Shown here: positions 46,785 through 54,569 of the stretch, one piece after another
Layout of the letters: the number at the start of each line of letters is the position of its first letter
Position numbering within the stretch: position 1 is the first letter of the stretch
From: Flavobacterium eburneipallidum
GTDB taxonomy: Bacteria > Bacteroidota > Bacteroidia > Flavobacteriales > Flavobacteriaceae
Assembly: GCF_027111355.2 (NCBI RefSeq)
Contig: NZ_CP114291.2
Span: forward strand, 2,852,001-2,916,000
Length of the DNA: 64,000 nt
Reading direction: 5' to 3'
Made by a program: the position numbers and the translations under genes
Notes under the pieces: generated by a model
Databases searched by the model: none
Told to the model about the DNA's origin: nothing
Seen by the model: only the letters and a program-made list of their open reading frames with translations

Positions 46785-47552
46785 GGTTCTTTCGCATCTG
46801 TCATAATCAAATATAAGACTTTCAGTAATTTTAAAGTTAGTCTGCCAATTTACAGAATGATTTAAACATAGATATTCCTAGTATAACCATCTGATTCTTG
46901 GTTAGTATCTGTACAACTTCAATTCCACTCAATGTTCGTCTTGACGATTCAAAACTTTTAAAACCTAATCCGTTTTGTATGCGCCACTTGATAAAACGAT
47001 AATCCTGTTCTACAATATTGTTGAGATATTTACACTGCCAGATTTTAATCTTTGAGAACGAACGCTTGTATAGACTTTGATAGCGGCAGTATTTAGAACC
47101 GCTTTTATCAATGTTTATTACTCTTGGTCGGCAGTTATTACTAATTGCTTTAATTACAAATGACTGAGCGCTCATTCTCTGTCTTATTCTGGTCAAAAGA
47201 AAGTCTACTGTATTACCTAATTTATCTACTGCTCTATATAAATAACACCAAATGCCTTTTAATATTATATTTAGTTCTCATCTAATCTCCAGCTCGCCCC
47301 CACTAGGCCTTTTCTCTTCTTCAACTCTGAACAAAGGTGTAAACTTATAAACCCAGCGCTAAATCGTAGCATGATCCACAAGAACTCCTCTAATTTTCAT
47401 TATTTCTTCAACATCAAGGTAACTAAGTGTAAATCTTAATTTAAAACACTGCCTGAAAAATTATATGTTTTGGATAAAAATAACCTTTAGTATTCATTTT
47501 TTGATAGGTTTAAAATTATAAAGATAAAGTTATTCCCAAATGCGACAGGACT
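46785..47552. mobile_element. Degenerate IS6-family insertion sequence
   Basis: About 770 bp. The left end reads GTTCTTTCGCATCTG (46786-46800) and the right end, reversed, GTCCTGTCGCATTTG (47551-47537), matching at 12 of 15 positions as diverged terminal inverted repeats. The interior holds a broken IS6-type transposase. The length fits IS6 elements, and the element is inactive. No target duplication could be seen. Confidence 0.75.
46837..47497 (-). pseudogene. IS6-family transposase, disrupted by a frameshift and a nonsense codon
   Basis: Reading from ATG 47497: MNTKGYFYPKHIIFQAVF, then a frameshift near 47440-47450, then FTLSYLDVEEIMKIRGVLVD HATI followed by TAG (47361-47359), then RWVYKFTPLFRVEEEKR. 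After a decayed segment comes KGIWCYLYRAVDKLGNTVDF, and finally CKYLNNIVEQDYRFIKWRIQ then LGFKSFESSRRTLSGIEVVQ. These are the expected IS6 blocks in order, including the HTH region, the second catalytic acid region and the E-containing QDYRFIKWR-type motif. Only the 3' 119 codons remain as an open frame. Confidence 0.8.
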
Positions 47553-47583
47553 TTTATCATCCCATGCTAACATCAGCATTTTT

Positions 47584-47955
47584 TCAATTACGGTCCGAAA
47601 GTATTTGCCTAGAATCCTTTTTTATTGAATCTAAAGCAATGTTTGCTCTATCAATTTTCTCTTGTGACCAAATTGTAGGGTCAGCCCAATACTCTGCTTT
47701 TCCTAACAATCGTATGTAGAGGTCACTATCTAAGTCTCTAACTTTCTTTGCTGCGTCAATGCAAATCTTGCTCAAATCTTTGTTAGGTTATTCAACTTTC
47801 CTCATACACTCTTGCAGAAAAGTAGTTGTTTCATTTGCTCCTTCATAAACAGCTTCAACAGCTTCATATGATTTTGCCTTTTTTACCTCTTGTTTAGAGA
47901 ATAGCTCCTTAACTTCTGTAAGTCCAAATTGAATCGTTTCTAACCAAAATGCCAT
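47584..47955 (-). pseudogene. Small protein gene split by an in-frame TAA
   Basis: Starting at ATG 47955 the frame reads MAFWLETIQFGLTEVKELFS to QECMRKVE and stops at TAA (47790-47788). The same frame then continues PNKDLSKICIDAAKKVRDLD through LLGKAEYWADPTIWSQEKID to the stop at 47584. The second half has no ATG (only a TTG at 47775). Without the TAA this would be one helical protein of about 123 residues. It sits 10 bp downstream of the L,D-transpeptidase-like gene, where an immunity or partner gene might be. The family is not recognised. A sequencing error at the TAA is possible. Confidence 0.65.
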
Positions 47956-47965
47956 AATATAGTAT

Positions 47966-48367
47966 TTAAGGGGTTTGTGTATTATCGATTACTTCAACAA
48001 CTGTATAGTTATTCTTTCCTATTGACTTAAAAGCATCATACCAAGCTTTCGTATTCGCATCAATCAATCCAATACATCCTTTTGTTCCAATTAAATTACC
48101 ATCAGGATGAATACCTAATTCAGTTCTATCAGTGGAAAATTGTGGTGATAGTACCTGAAACCAACAGTTTTTTAAAGAATCACAAAACCCCTCGTTGTTT
48201 GGTTTTGGTAATAACATTTTGCCTTCAGCATGGTAAAGACCTGAAGGCAATTCTCCACGACCATAAGGACCAGATATTGCTCCAGATTGTAAACTTTTTT
48301 CAGTCCACTTAATTGTGCCGTAAGCCTTCTGATTTTCTATTCTTTCAATAATGAATTTGATTGCCAT
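47966..48367 (-). CDS. Predicted L,D-transpeptidase-like (YkuD/DUF2778-type) small protein
   Basis: A 133-residue protein with an N-terminal beta hairpin, SGPYGRGELPSGLYHAEGKM, then a C-terminal LGIHPDGNLIGTKGCIGLID in which His and Cys are spaced as in the HxnGCxx active site of L,D-transpeptidase-like enzymes. There is no signal peptide. Short YkuD-like proteins with this layout are known as cell-wall-targeting effectors as well as housekeeping enzymes. It is 11 bp downstream of the 920-residue protein gene and likely co-transcribed with it. The assignment relies on the GT-GCIGL motif and is moderate. Confidence 0.65.
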   Translation of the reverse strand: MAIKFIIERIENQKAYGTIKWTEKSLQSGAISGPYGRGELPSGLYHAEGKMLLPKPNNEGFCDSLKNCWFQVLSPQFSTDRTELGIHPDGNLIGTKGCIGLIDANTKAWYDAFKSIGKNNYTVVEVIDNTQTP

Positions 48368-48378
48368 AATTGTTAGTT

Positions 48379-51141
48379 TTATTTTAGTTCGTTAAAAATG
48401 TTCAAAACATAGTTTCTGTAATATTGGAACGCATTTTCGTATTGTTCCCCTTCAATAAGTTTTACAGAAGGAATGATTAGTTCGTTGAATATTCTCTCAT
48501 AAAATTCATTTTCCATTTTATTTATTTCAATTTGTTTGACTATTATCTCTGATAATGAGTAATATTCTTCTATAAGTTCAGGTCCATTTGGTAGTTCATA
48601 CATGAAATTATCCCTGAAATTTCGAAGTACCTGTAATTCATAACAATCATCAGACAATTTCTTATGTTTTACAGATGCAGAAGAGAGGATGCACTTGGGG
48701 CCTGATATTTTTGGAGGCCATCCTGGGATGATTTTACCTAACGTATCATTAACTGCTGGGGCAGGAAAACCAGCAATAGTCAAAACACCTTTTGCAGCAT
48801 CACCACCTAAATTAAACACTTCCGTTAGAGCTTTTGCGCAATCATCCAATGAGTAATTGAGGTTTTTTAAAATGGCTGTAGTGGCGTTATCCCCTAGACC
48901 ATAGATACTATTTAGAAACTTACCAATTTCAACTGCAGAATATCCTAATTGTTTAAGTATTTCAGCACAACCTTGATCCGCAACCTTGAATAAATTTTGT
49001 AGTGTTTTACCAACTTCATTTATTAGATAACCTGCGTTTCGTAAGGCTAATGCTACTTCTTTCTCTGTCGCACCATATCCCTTCTGCAATGCTTCACCTA
49101 CTTGCTCTGCTTGATATCCAACAGATTTCATTACCTCCGCAGCTTTGTCCATTGTTAAACTGAAATTCTCTTTTAATACTTCTCCAATTTCTTTGAATGC
49201 GTCTTCAATAAAAGTAATCATTTTCTCATAAGTTGCTTTCAGCCAAGCCAAAACGTTATCTGCCAATTTCTGAATTGCTTGCTTAATTTCTTCTTTCAAT
49301 ATTTCAACGATTTTTTTCAAATCAATTACTTCAACTTCTAGTTCACCTAAGTCAAAATTTACTCCAACAACCATAAAATGTAACCGCATTTTATTAGCGT
49401 ATTTTCCATCTAAATATTTAGCACTAAACCCTCCCTCTAAAAATGTATCAAGTTTTATTGATCCTAATTTTCCTAAGTCAACTTTTAATCCTGATATTCC
49501 TGCATAAATATCTGTGCTAGCATCAAAATTGTTACCATTCAAATTAAGAGAAAGTTGGTTTTTTAAGATTCCACTAATTTCAGTTTTTACGCTTCCATTT
49601 ATACCACTTTCTTTAACATCTCCAGTCACTTCTCCGGTTAAACCAAGGATTTCAATTTTTGTAGAAAATGATAAGTAAGAAGGATTGCCTGTTGAACTGA
49701 AAGAAAACTCCATTCCGCCTGGTTTAACCTTTGTCTGACCTTTGTATTTTTCTGGCGTTCCTTTTCCATTTCCTGTTATTTTTAATAAACCATTTTCGAT
49801 ATTGATAGGATCTGAAACCAATAACCCTTTACTTTCATTCGATGCATCTACCTGGATTTCCGTAAATGTTCTATGTCCAAACAAATTAGTGATTCCTGAT
49901 AAACCAAAAATTGGCATGGCAGTTGTTCCATCAGGCTTAATTTCGCCTAGAGGAGTTTCGCACCAATGAAACATTAATTGTTCAATTGAAATTTTGTTCA
50001 AAAATGCAGGAAGTGATAAATCTTGATTAGTTAGTGCTTTTAAATATTCTTCGATTGTAAGTTTATCTAAATAAAGGAAAGCAAATTTTGGTGTAATCTT
50101 TCCAGGGATTGCATCGAAAACAAATTTATACTGGTTACTTTTTAAACCGCCAAATTCAGGAATGGCATGTTTTCCTACCATATTTGTAGGTGCGCTTGGC
50201 CCAATATAAAAACTACCTTCTGCACCAACATTAGCAATTGCACTGCTAATTCCTGCTGTCACAGTTAAAGAAGAAAGATGAATACCTGGATAACCAAATG
50301 GAGCGGAAATTTCTTGAGCAATTCTATCTAAATTGAACTTTCCTCTAATCCCGTCAGCAACGTAAGAAAAACCACCTAATACAGAAACTGGTGGTAAAGC
50401 AGGTAAAGCGATTTCAAACAACCCATCAATAGAAATCTGTACGGGGATAATTGGCTTTATAACAAGTTTAGGTTGTTTAATTTTAAATAAACTTTCAATG
50501 TCAATATCCTGTGGAAGTTTTAAACTAAAATCAACATCTATTTTGTTCCTCATATTCCATGACATAAAATAAGGACCTTCACCAATAATTGGTTGCAATG
50601 GTTTTATAATAAGACTAGCTATATCACCCGAGTTTTTCAAATCAATAAAGCCTGACAAGTTAATTCCGGGTTTAAGGTTAACTTCTTTATTATTATATTC
50701 AGGGAAAGTTTCAGAATTAATGATTGAGATTTCTTTCGTTGTTAAAATATATACCAAGTCATTTATTTCAATAAAATCCAATGGCTTTAATAAATCTCCA
50801 ATTATGCCAGGAAGCTTCGATAATTTGTTTGGAGTCTTACTAAATTTACAAATTGCAACAATCTCAATCTCGTCATTAATAAGAATAAATTCTGCTTCAA
50901 TTGATACAGATTCATTCTTAAAAAAAGTTTTCTTGAAAAGAAAATGTTTTGAAAATGCTTTTAATTTTAGCTTGTCCTCCGTTTCTAAGAGAATTGAAAT
51001 ATTCCCTAAGTCAAATGTGAAATCATTAAACAAATCTTGAATTTGACTAAAACTGTCTCCAAATTCATTTAAGGATAATTCTATAGAACCATTGTTAGCT
51101 TGCTTCTTTAACTCTAAAAATATTTCAGTTGATGTTGCCAT
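48379..51141 (-). CDS. Large uncharacterised protein with about 29-residue helical repeats and a CFI-box-like end
   Basis: A 920-residue protein. I start at ATG 51141; the longer frame would need a GTG at 51183. Residues about 1-600 are beta-rich and Gly/Pro/Ile-rich with no recognised domain (for example LPALPPVSVLGGFSYVADGI). A helical section (VIDLKKIVEILKEEIKQAIQ) follows. About 662-806 holds five repeats of roughly 29 residues with the pattern VGYQAEQVGEALQKGYG, AGYLINEVGKTLQNLFK, LGYSAVEIGKFLNSIYG, LNYSLDDCAKALTEVFN. The C-terminus (ELQVLRNFRDNFMYELPNG, IEEYYSLSEIIVKQI) resembles the segment after the Cys motif in CFI-box-CTERM proteins. There is no signal peptide. Its role is unknown. 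It lies in the conflict island. Confidence 0.65.
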   Translation of the reverse strand: MATSTEIFLELKKQANNGSIELSLNEFGDSFSQIQDLFNDFTFDLGNISILLETEDKLKLKAFSKHFLFKKTFFKNESVSIEAEFILINDEIEIVAICKFSKTPNKLSKLPGIIGDLLKPLDFIEINDLVYILTTKEISIINSETFPEYNNKEVNLKPGINLSGFIDLKNSGDIASLIIKPLQPIIGEGPYFMSWNMRNKIDVDFSLKLPQDIDIESLFKIKQPKLVIKPIIPVQISIDGLFEIALPALPPVSVLGGFSYVADGIRGKFNLDRIAQEISAPFGYPGIHLSSLTVTAGISSAIANVGAEGSFYIGPSAPTNMVGKHAIPEFGGLKSNQYKFVFDAIPGKITPKFAFLYLDKLTIEEYLKALTNQDLSLPAFLNKISIEQLMFHWCETPLGEIKPDGTTAMPIFGLSGITNLFGHRTFTEIQVDASNESKGLLVSDPINIENGLLKITGNGKGTPEKYKGQTKVKPGGMEFSFSSTGNPSYLSFSTKIEILGLTGEVTGDVKESGINGSVKTEISGILKNQLSLNLNGNNFDASTDIYAGISGLKVDLGKLGSIKLDTFLEGGFSAKYLDGKYANKMRLHFMVVGVNFDLGELEVEVIDLKKIVEILKEEIKQAIQKLADNVLAWLKATYEKMITFIEDAFKEIGEVLKENFSLTMDKAAEVMKSVGYQAEQVGEALQKGYGATEKEVALALRNAGYLINEVGKTLQNLFKVADQGCAEILKQLGYSAVEIGKFLNSIYGLGDNATTAILKNLNYSLDDCAKALTEVFNLGGDAAKGVLTIAGFPAPAVNDTLGKIIPGWPPKISGPKCILSSASVKHKKLSDDCYELQVLRNFRDNFMYELPNGPELIEEYYSLSEIIVKQIEINKMENEFYERIFNELIIPSVKLIEGEQYENAFQYYRNYVLNIFNELK

Positions 51142-51369
51142 TTTAAATTTTTTAGATTTTTCACTATCATTCTTACTATGCACTTCATTTGTTTTGCCTG
51201 CAGATAGCTACATATTGATGTGGCAAAATCTGACAAAGCTAACAAAAAACCAATCACTGATTAACAGTGTTTTAACAAAAATAAACAATGTTTTTATTAC
51301 AAACATAAAATTCGTATTATTTTTTGGGTAATTTGAATTTATTTTAACCATTAGTTTTTTTTTCTTCAG

Positions 51370-52444
51370 TGTTTCGCTATATATCATACCTGATAAAACT
51401 CCACCATTTTGAAATCAGTAATCTTTTATAGATTTTTCAACAACATAATCTTTGTTATAAGACTTGTCTTTATGGCTTTCAAAACCCAAAACGCCTAGGT
51501 CATCAAACTATTAAAAAGCTTTCTTTCATCAAGACCAATAGCTATAGATTTGTTACACACGTATCTTTGATTTTGTAAAAGACTTTATCTTGCTGATTGC
51601 TGCTTATAGGAAATGGAAAGTCTGTAATAAAGTTTTTAATAGCGGTAATAGAATTGTTAAGAGCTTATTCAGCGGAAATTCCTTTAAAATTTCAACGAAT
51701 TGATTTAGCAAAAAGCTGCCAAGGATCCAATTGGAAGTTGTTCATACATTGATTTTATATTATCTAAATTTTCATCTTCTCCTTTTTTAAGATTGCCATA
51801 TTGTTATACTATATAATCATCAAGGATATATTTAGTTTGACAATACATCTCCGCAGATGATCCCCCTCCATCTCATCATGACCTGAAACTTTCATTAACA
51901 TTATTTTTTAAAGTCTAATAAATATTTTTCTTCAAAGTGGAGATAATATATTCAAATTGTGACTGTTTACTTTAACTTCCATATTATACACAGATGCAAA
52001 TGATTTTGTTAAGTTTTGTAATGTAATTAAGGGAGCAGTTAACATTTTTGTTGATGAGAGTAATCAACATGTACAATATTATTTTTTCCATACACATTAT
52101 CAATTAAACCCTCAACAAATGGAATATATTGATTTTTCCAGTTTTCGTTTTACAAAACTAAACCAATAAGTGTAACATTACTGCTTCCAGCAAACTCCCT
52201 ACAAACTTTCAAAAATTCTAAATACTTACCTTAATTGGCTAAGCATATAAAAATCAATACATAATACAAATAATACTCTGTAAATAAGCAACTTAAACAC
52301 TTAATTAAGACTGTCAAAAAAAGTTAAAATTGGAATTAGGCGTTCAATTAAAGCACCATCAACTCCACTAAAATAGTTTAACTTCACATTTTTCCGAAAT
52401 GGATAATAATTTCCTATTGTCTTACGATCATTAATAGTTAGAAA
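51370..52444 (-). pseudogene. Heavily degraded protein gene of unknown family
   Basis: Protein-like segments can be read in changing minus-strand frames, interrupted by stops: FLTINDRKTIGNYYPFRKNV and SGVDGALIERLIPILTFFDS from 52444; KYLEFLKVCREFAGSSNVTL then NENWKNQYIPFVEGLIDNVY; MLTAPLITLQNLTKSFASVY; YILDDYI and QYGNLKKGEDENLDNIKSMY; and finally AIGLDERKLFNSLMT and LKAIKTSLITKIMLLKNL with ITDFKMVEFYQV near 51400. Amino-acid usage is coding-like and the blocks are in one orientation. At least six lesions are needed. I do not recognise the family. Confidence 0.5.
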
Positions 52445-52529
52445 TTAAAAGACAAAGTATTCCTTTTAAGGACATCTTTTATTCCTAATATTGGAAAATA
52501 AGTTTCACAAAACATCACAAAATAAAACA

Positions 52530-52578
52530 AAGAATCCCAGTTAAAATGTCATAAAACGGCATTTTAACTGGGATTCTT
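52530..52578. terminator. Perfect 19-bp hairpin, probable bidirectional terminator or element end
   Basis: AAGAATCCCAGTTAAAATG (52530-52548) pairs perfectly with 52560-52578 over an 11-nt loop. The flanks are T-rich to the right (CTTTCTGTTT) and A-rich to the left, so it could terminate in either direction. It lies between two decayed mobile or gene remnants, so a former integrase-side terminator is also possible. Confidence 0.55.
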
Positions 52579-52758
52579 CTTTCTGTTTATTTAGCTTTAT
52601 TTACATAGTTTGTTCCTTTTTGTACCATTATTGTACCATGAAAAAAATGGATATGCAAACAAAAACTACACATTAAGTTAAGCTACATTTTTTTAATCAA
52701 ATTGGACATGCTAACTTAGCGATCACAGAAAGTTAAGAAATAATCTTAATTTTAACCT

Positions 52759-52836
52759 ATGAAACAAGTCCGCAAAATTTATGACAAAGCTTTTAAAGAA
52801 AAAGCAGTGGATATGCAAACATTTAATCAACGATAA
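52759..52836 (+). pseudogene. Truncated IS3-family transposase ORFA (N-terminal stub)
   Basis: The 25-residue frame MKQVRKIYDKAFKEKAVDMQ then TFNQR is the typical start of an IS3-type ORFA (KIYDKAFKEKAV), cut after about 20 codons. The 13-nt sequence TGGATATGCAAAC at the truncation point (52808-52820) also occurs at 52648-52660, suggesting the stub was made by a deletion between short repeats. No other IS3 sequence remains nearby. Confidence 0.65.
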
Positions 52837-52947
52837 CTTTAGAATATTAAATCCATTAAACCAAGAGAGGAAGCAAATTCATAAGAATCCACTCCCTCTC
52901 AAACCAAATTACTATTTTCTATTTATAAAATATATTTTCTAAATTGC

Positions 52948-54540
52948 CTAAAACCAACGAGGATCTCCAGCTACACCAGTTCCTGCGAAACCAATACCTG
53001 GCTTAATATGAAAATCTCCTTTAGTGGGATCTACAAAAAAGTCTGCTATAACAAGAGGAACAGTTGTAATACCTGTTATAGGTCTTGTTCCGTTATTTAG
53101 CACATCCTTCGTCAAGTAATTACCAGCATATGAAATACTGATATTACTGTAGGTACCACTAGTACTATTAAGGGCAGTTCCTCCATTTGGTCCAGCTATT
53201 ATACAATTCTGGATGGAAACCTGTACAGGATTATTGTTATCAAAATTCCAAAGATGTCCCATAAACTTGGTAATATTTACACAAGTAATGTTTTTGAAAT
53301 TAATTTTTGTTTTAACGCGAACATCCGCAAAACGGGTATCAATCTCGGTAAGGGTGCAATTAGAAACATTAATAGAATTGACAATACTACCAACACCTAC
53401 ATTAAACACACCATAATTTCCTGTTTGTGAAACCTTACAATCATTTACATTTATGTTGTTAATAACACTAACTCCACTCGCTCTTACAATAGAGTTTATT
53501 TGCGAAATCGTACATCCTTCAATTTGTATATCATTAACAGTTTTAACTGGCAAATCAATCAAGAAACTACTAGCTGAAGACGTAACCAAATTTTGCAACA
53601 AAATATTATTAATTTTATCTTGAACTCTGAACCTGGCATTGTTTAACACCGATGGATTACCGTTTTGATCTACTGAACCTACAAAAGCAATATTATTTAC
53701 TCCAGTTGGGATAGTAATATCTCCACCTATTGTGTAGGTTGTTGCAGCATCAAACTCTACCGTAATATCTTTGGCTCCCGCTGTTACAAGACCTTTTATG
53801 GCTGTGCCAATACTTCCTGCTGTATCCGAAAGTAAAACTTTGTAAATGCTACTGTTAAATAAACCAGTTGTTTTAATATTTAGGGTTCCTCTATTATTAT
53901 CAGCATTAAAAACTTTGACAATGTAATTTGACCCATTGGCTAAATTATCGATGGTTAACATACCTGAATCTTTTTGAGCTTGAGTCAAAACAATATTTTT
54001 TATTAATACAGATGCTTGGTCATACAAACTTATATTGGTTACCCTAGGTGAAATAGTCCATTTTAAACTGGCAGTAGTAGATGTAGCTGTATATCCTTTA
54101 AAAATCTGTTCTGCTGGGGTTTTAAAATAGACTTGACTATATTTAGATTCTAAACCTGTTATTTCGTCAATACTTTTCATCCTTACAGAATAACCTGTTG
54201 TTCCCTCAAGCTCATCAAATCTTTCGCGGTATTCTACTTTAGTCAAAGTAGTTGAATTGGCAAATGGTGTTAAAGTATCGGCTAAAACTTCAACAGTCTT
54301 CACAATGTTTTTAAACTCTAAACTATCTTTACTAAACTCAAAAACATACTTTGTAGCCGAAATTGATTTCGTGAATTTAAGTTCAACAGCTGAAGCTTCA
54401 ACAGCCGAAGTTTCAAAAATAATAGATTTAAAAAGTCTATCGGTACTAGAATCCACTTCCCATTGGTTGTAATCTTTTTCACAACTAATTATAGTCATGA
54501 TAAGTATTAAAACCTTAAAAACTAATAATTTATTTTTCAT
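52948..54540 (-). CDS. DUF5123/DUF4957-type secreted lipoprotein of the pectin locus
   Basis: A 530-residue protein with lipoprotein signal (LIMTIISCEKDYNQW). Two FN3-like segments follow (about 40-145 and 145-230), then a right-handed beta-helix of the pectate-lyase-like type (about 240-480; repeats such as INNILLQNLVTSSASSFLID and VNDIQIEGCTISQINS), and the C-terminal signature DFHIKPGIGFAGTGVAGDPRWF. Proteins of this type are encoded with SusC/SusD pairs in pectin and homogalacturonan loci and probably bind the glycan at the cell surface. No catalytic residues of a lyase were identified. It is the last gene of the susC-susD operon, 29 bp after susD. Confidence 0.85.
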   Translation of the reverse strand: MKNKLLVFKVLILIMTIISCEKDYNQWEVDSSTDRLFKSIIFETSAVEASAVELKFTKSISATKYVFEFSKDSLEFKNIVKTVEVLADTLTPFANSTTLTKVEYRERFDELEGTTGYSVRMKSIDEITGLESKYSQVYFKTPAEQIFKGYTATSTTASLKWTISPRVTNISLYDQASVLIKNIVLTQAQKDSGMLTIDNLANGSNYIVKVFNADNNRGTLNIKTTGLFNSSIYKVLLSDTAGSIGTAIKGLVTAGAKDITVEFDAATTYTIGGDITIPTGVNNIAFVGSVDQNGNPSVLNNARFRVQDKINNILLQNLVTSSASSFLIDLPVKTVNDIQIEGCTISQINSIVRASGVSVINNINVNDCKVSQTGNYGVFNVGVGSIVNSINVSNCTLTEIDTRFADVRVKTKINFKNITCVNITKFMGHLWNFDNNNPVQVSIQNCIIAGPNGGTALNSTSGTYSNISISYAGNYLTKDVLNNGTRPITGITTVPLVIADFFVDPTKGDFHIKPGIGFAGTGVAGDPRWF

Positions 54541-54569
54541 TATATTTAAAATTAAATTAATACTATTAT

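Larger units (their letters stand above)
51142..52947. other. 1.8-kb region without intact genes (decayed DNA)
   Basis: No intact gene lies between the 920-residue protein and the DUF5123 gene. The region contains a heavily decayed minus-strand coding sequence (51370-52444), a perfect 19-bp hairpin (52530-52578), a TTGTACCAT-type repeat near 52615-52640, and a truncated IS3 ORFA (52759-52836). It marks the border between the conflict island and the pectin locus. Confidence 0.6.

Noticed and set aside
47966..48367. Assignment of the YkuD-like protein to a type VI secretion effector set
   Set aside because: No type VI genes, PAAR or VgrG domains are in the window, so only a fold-level call is made.
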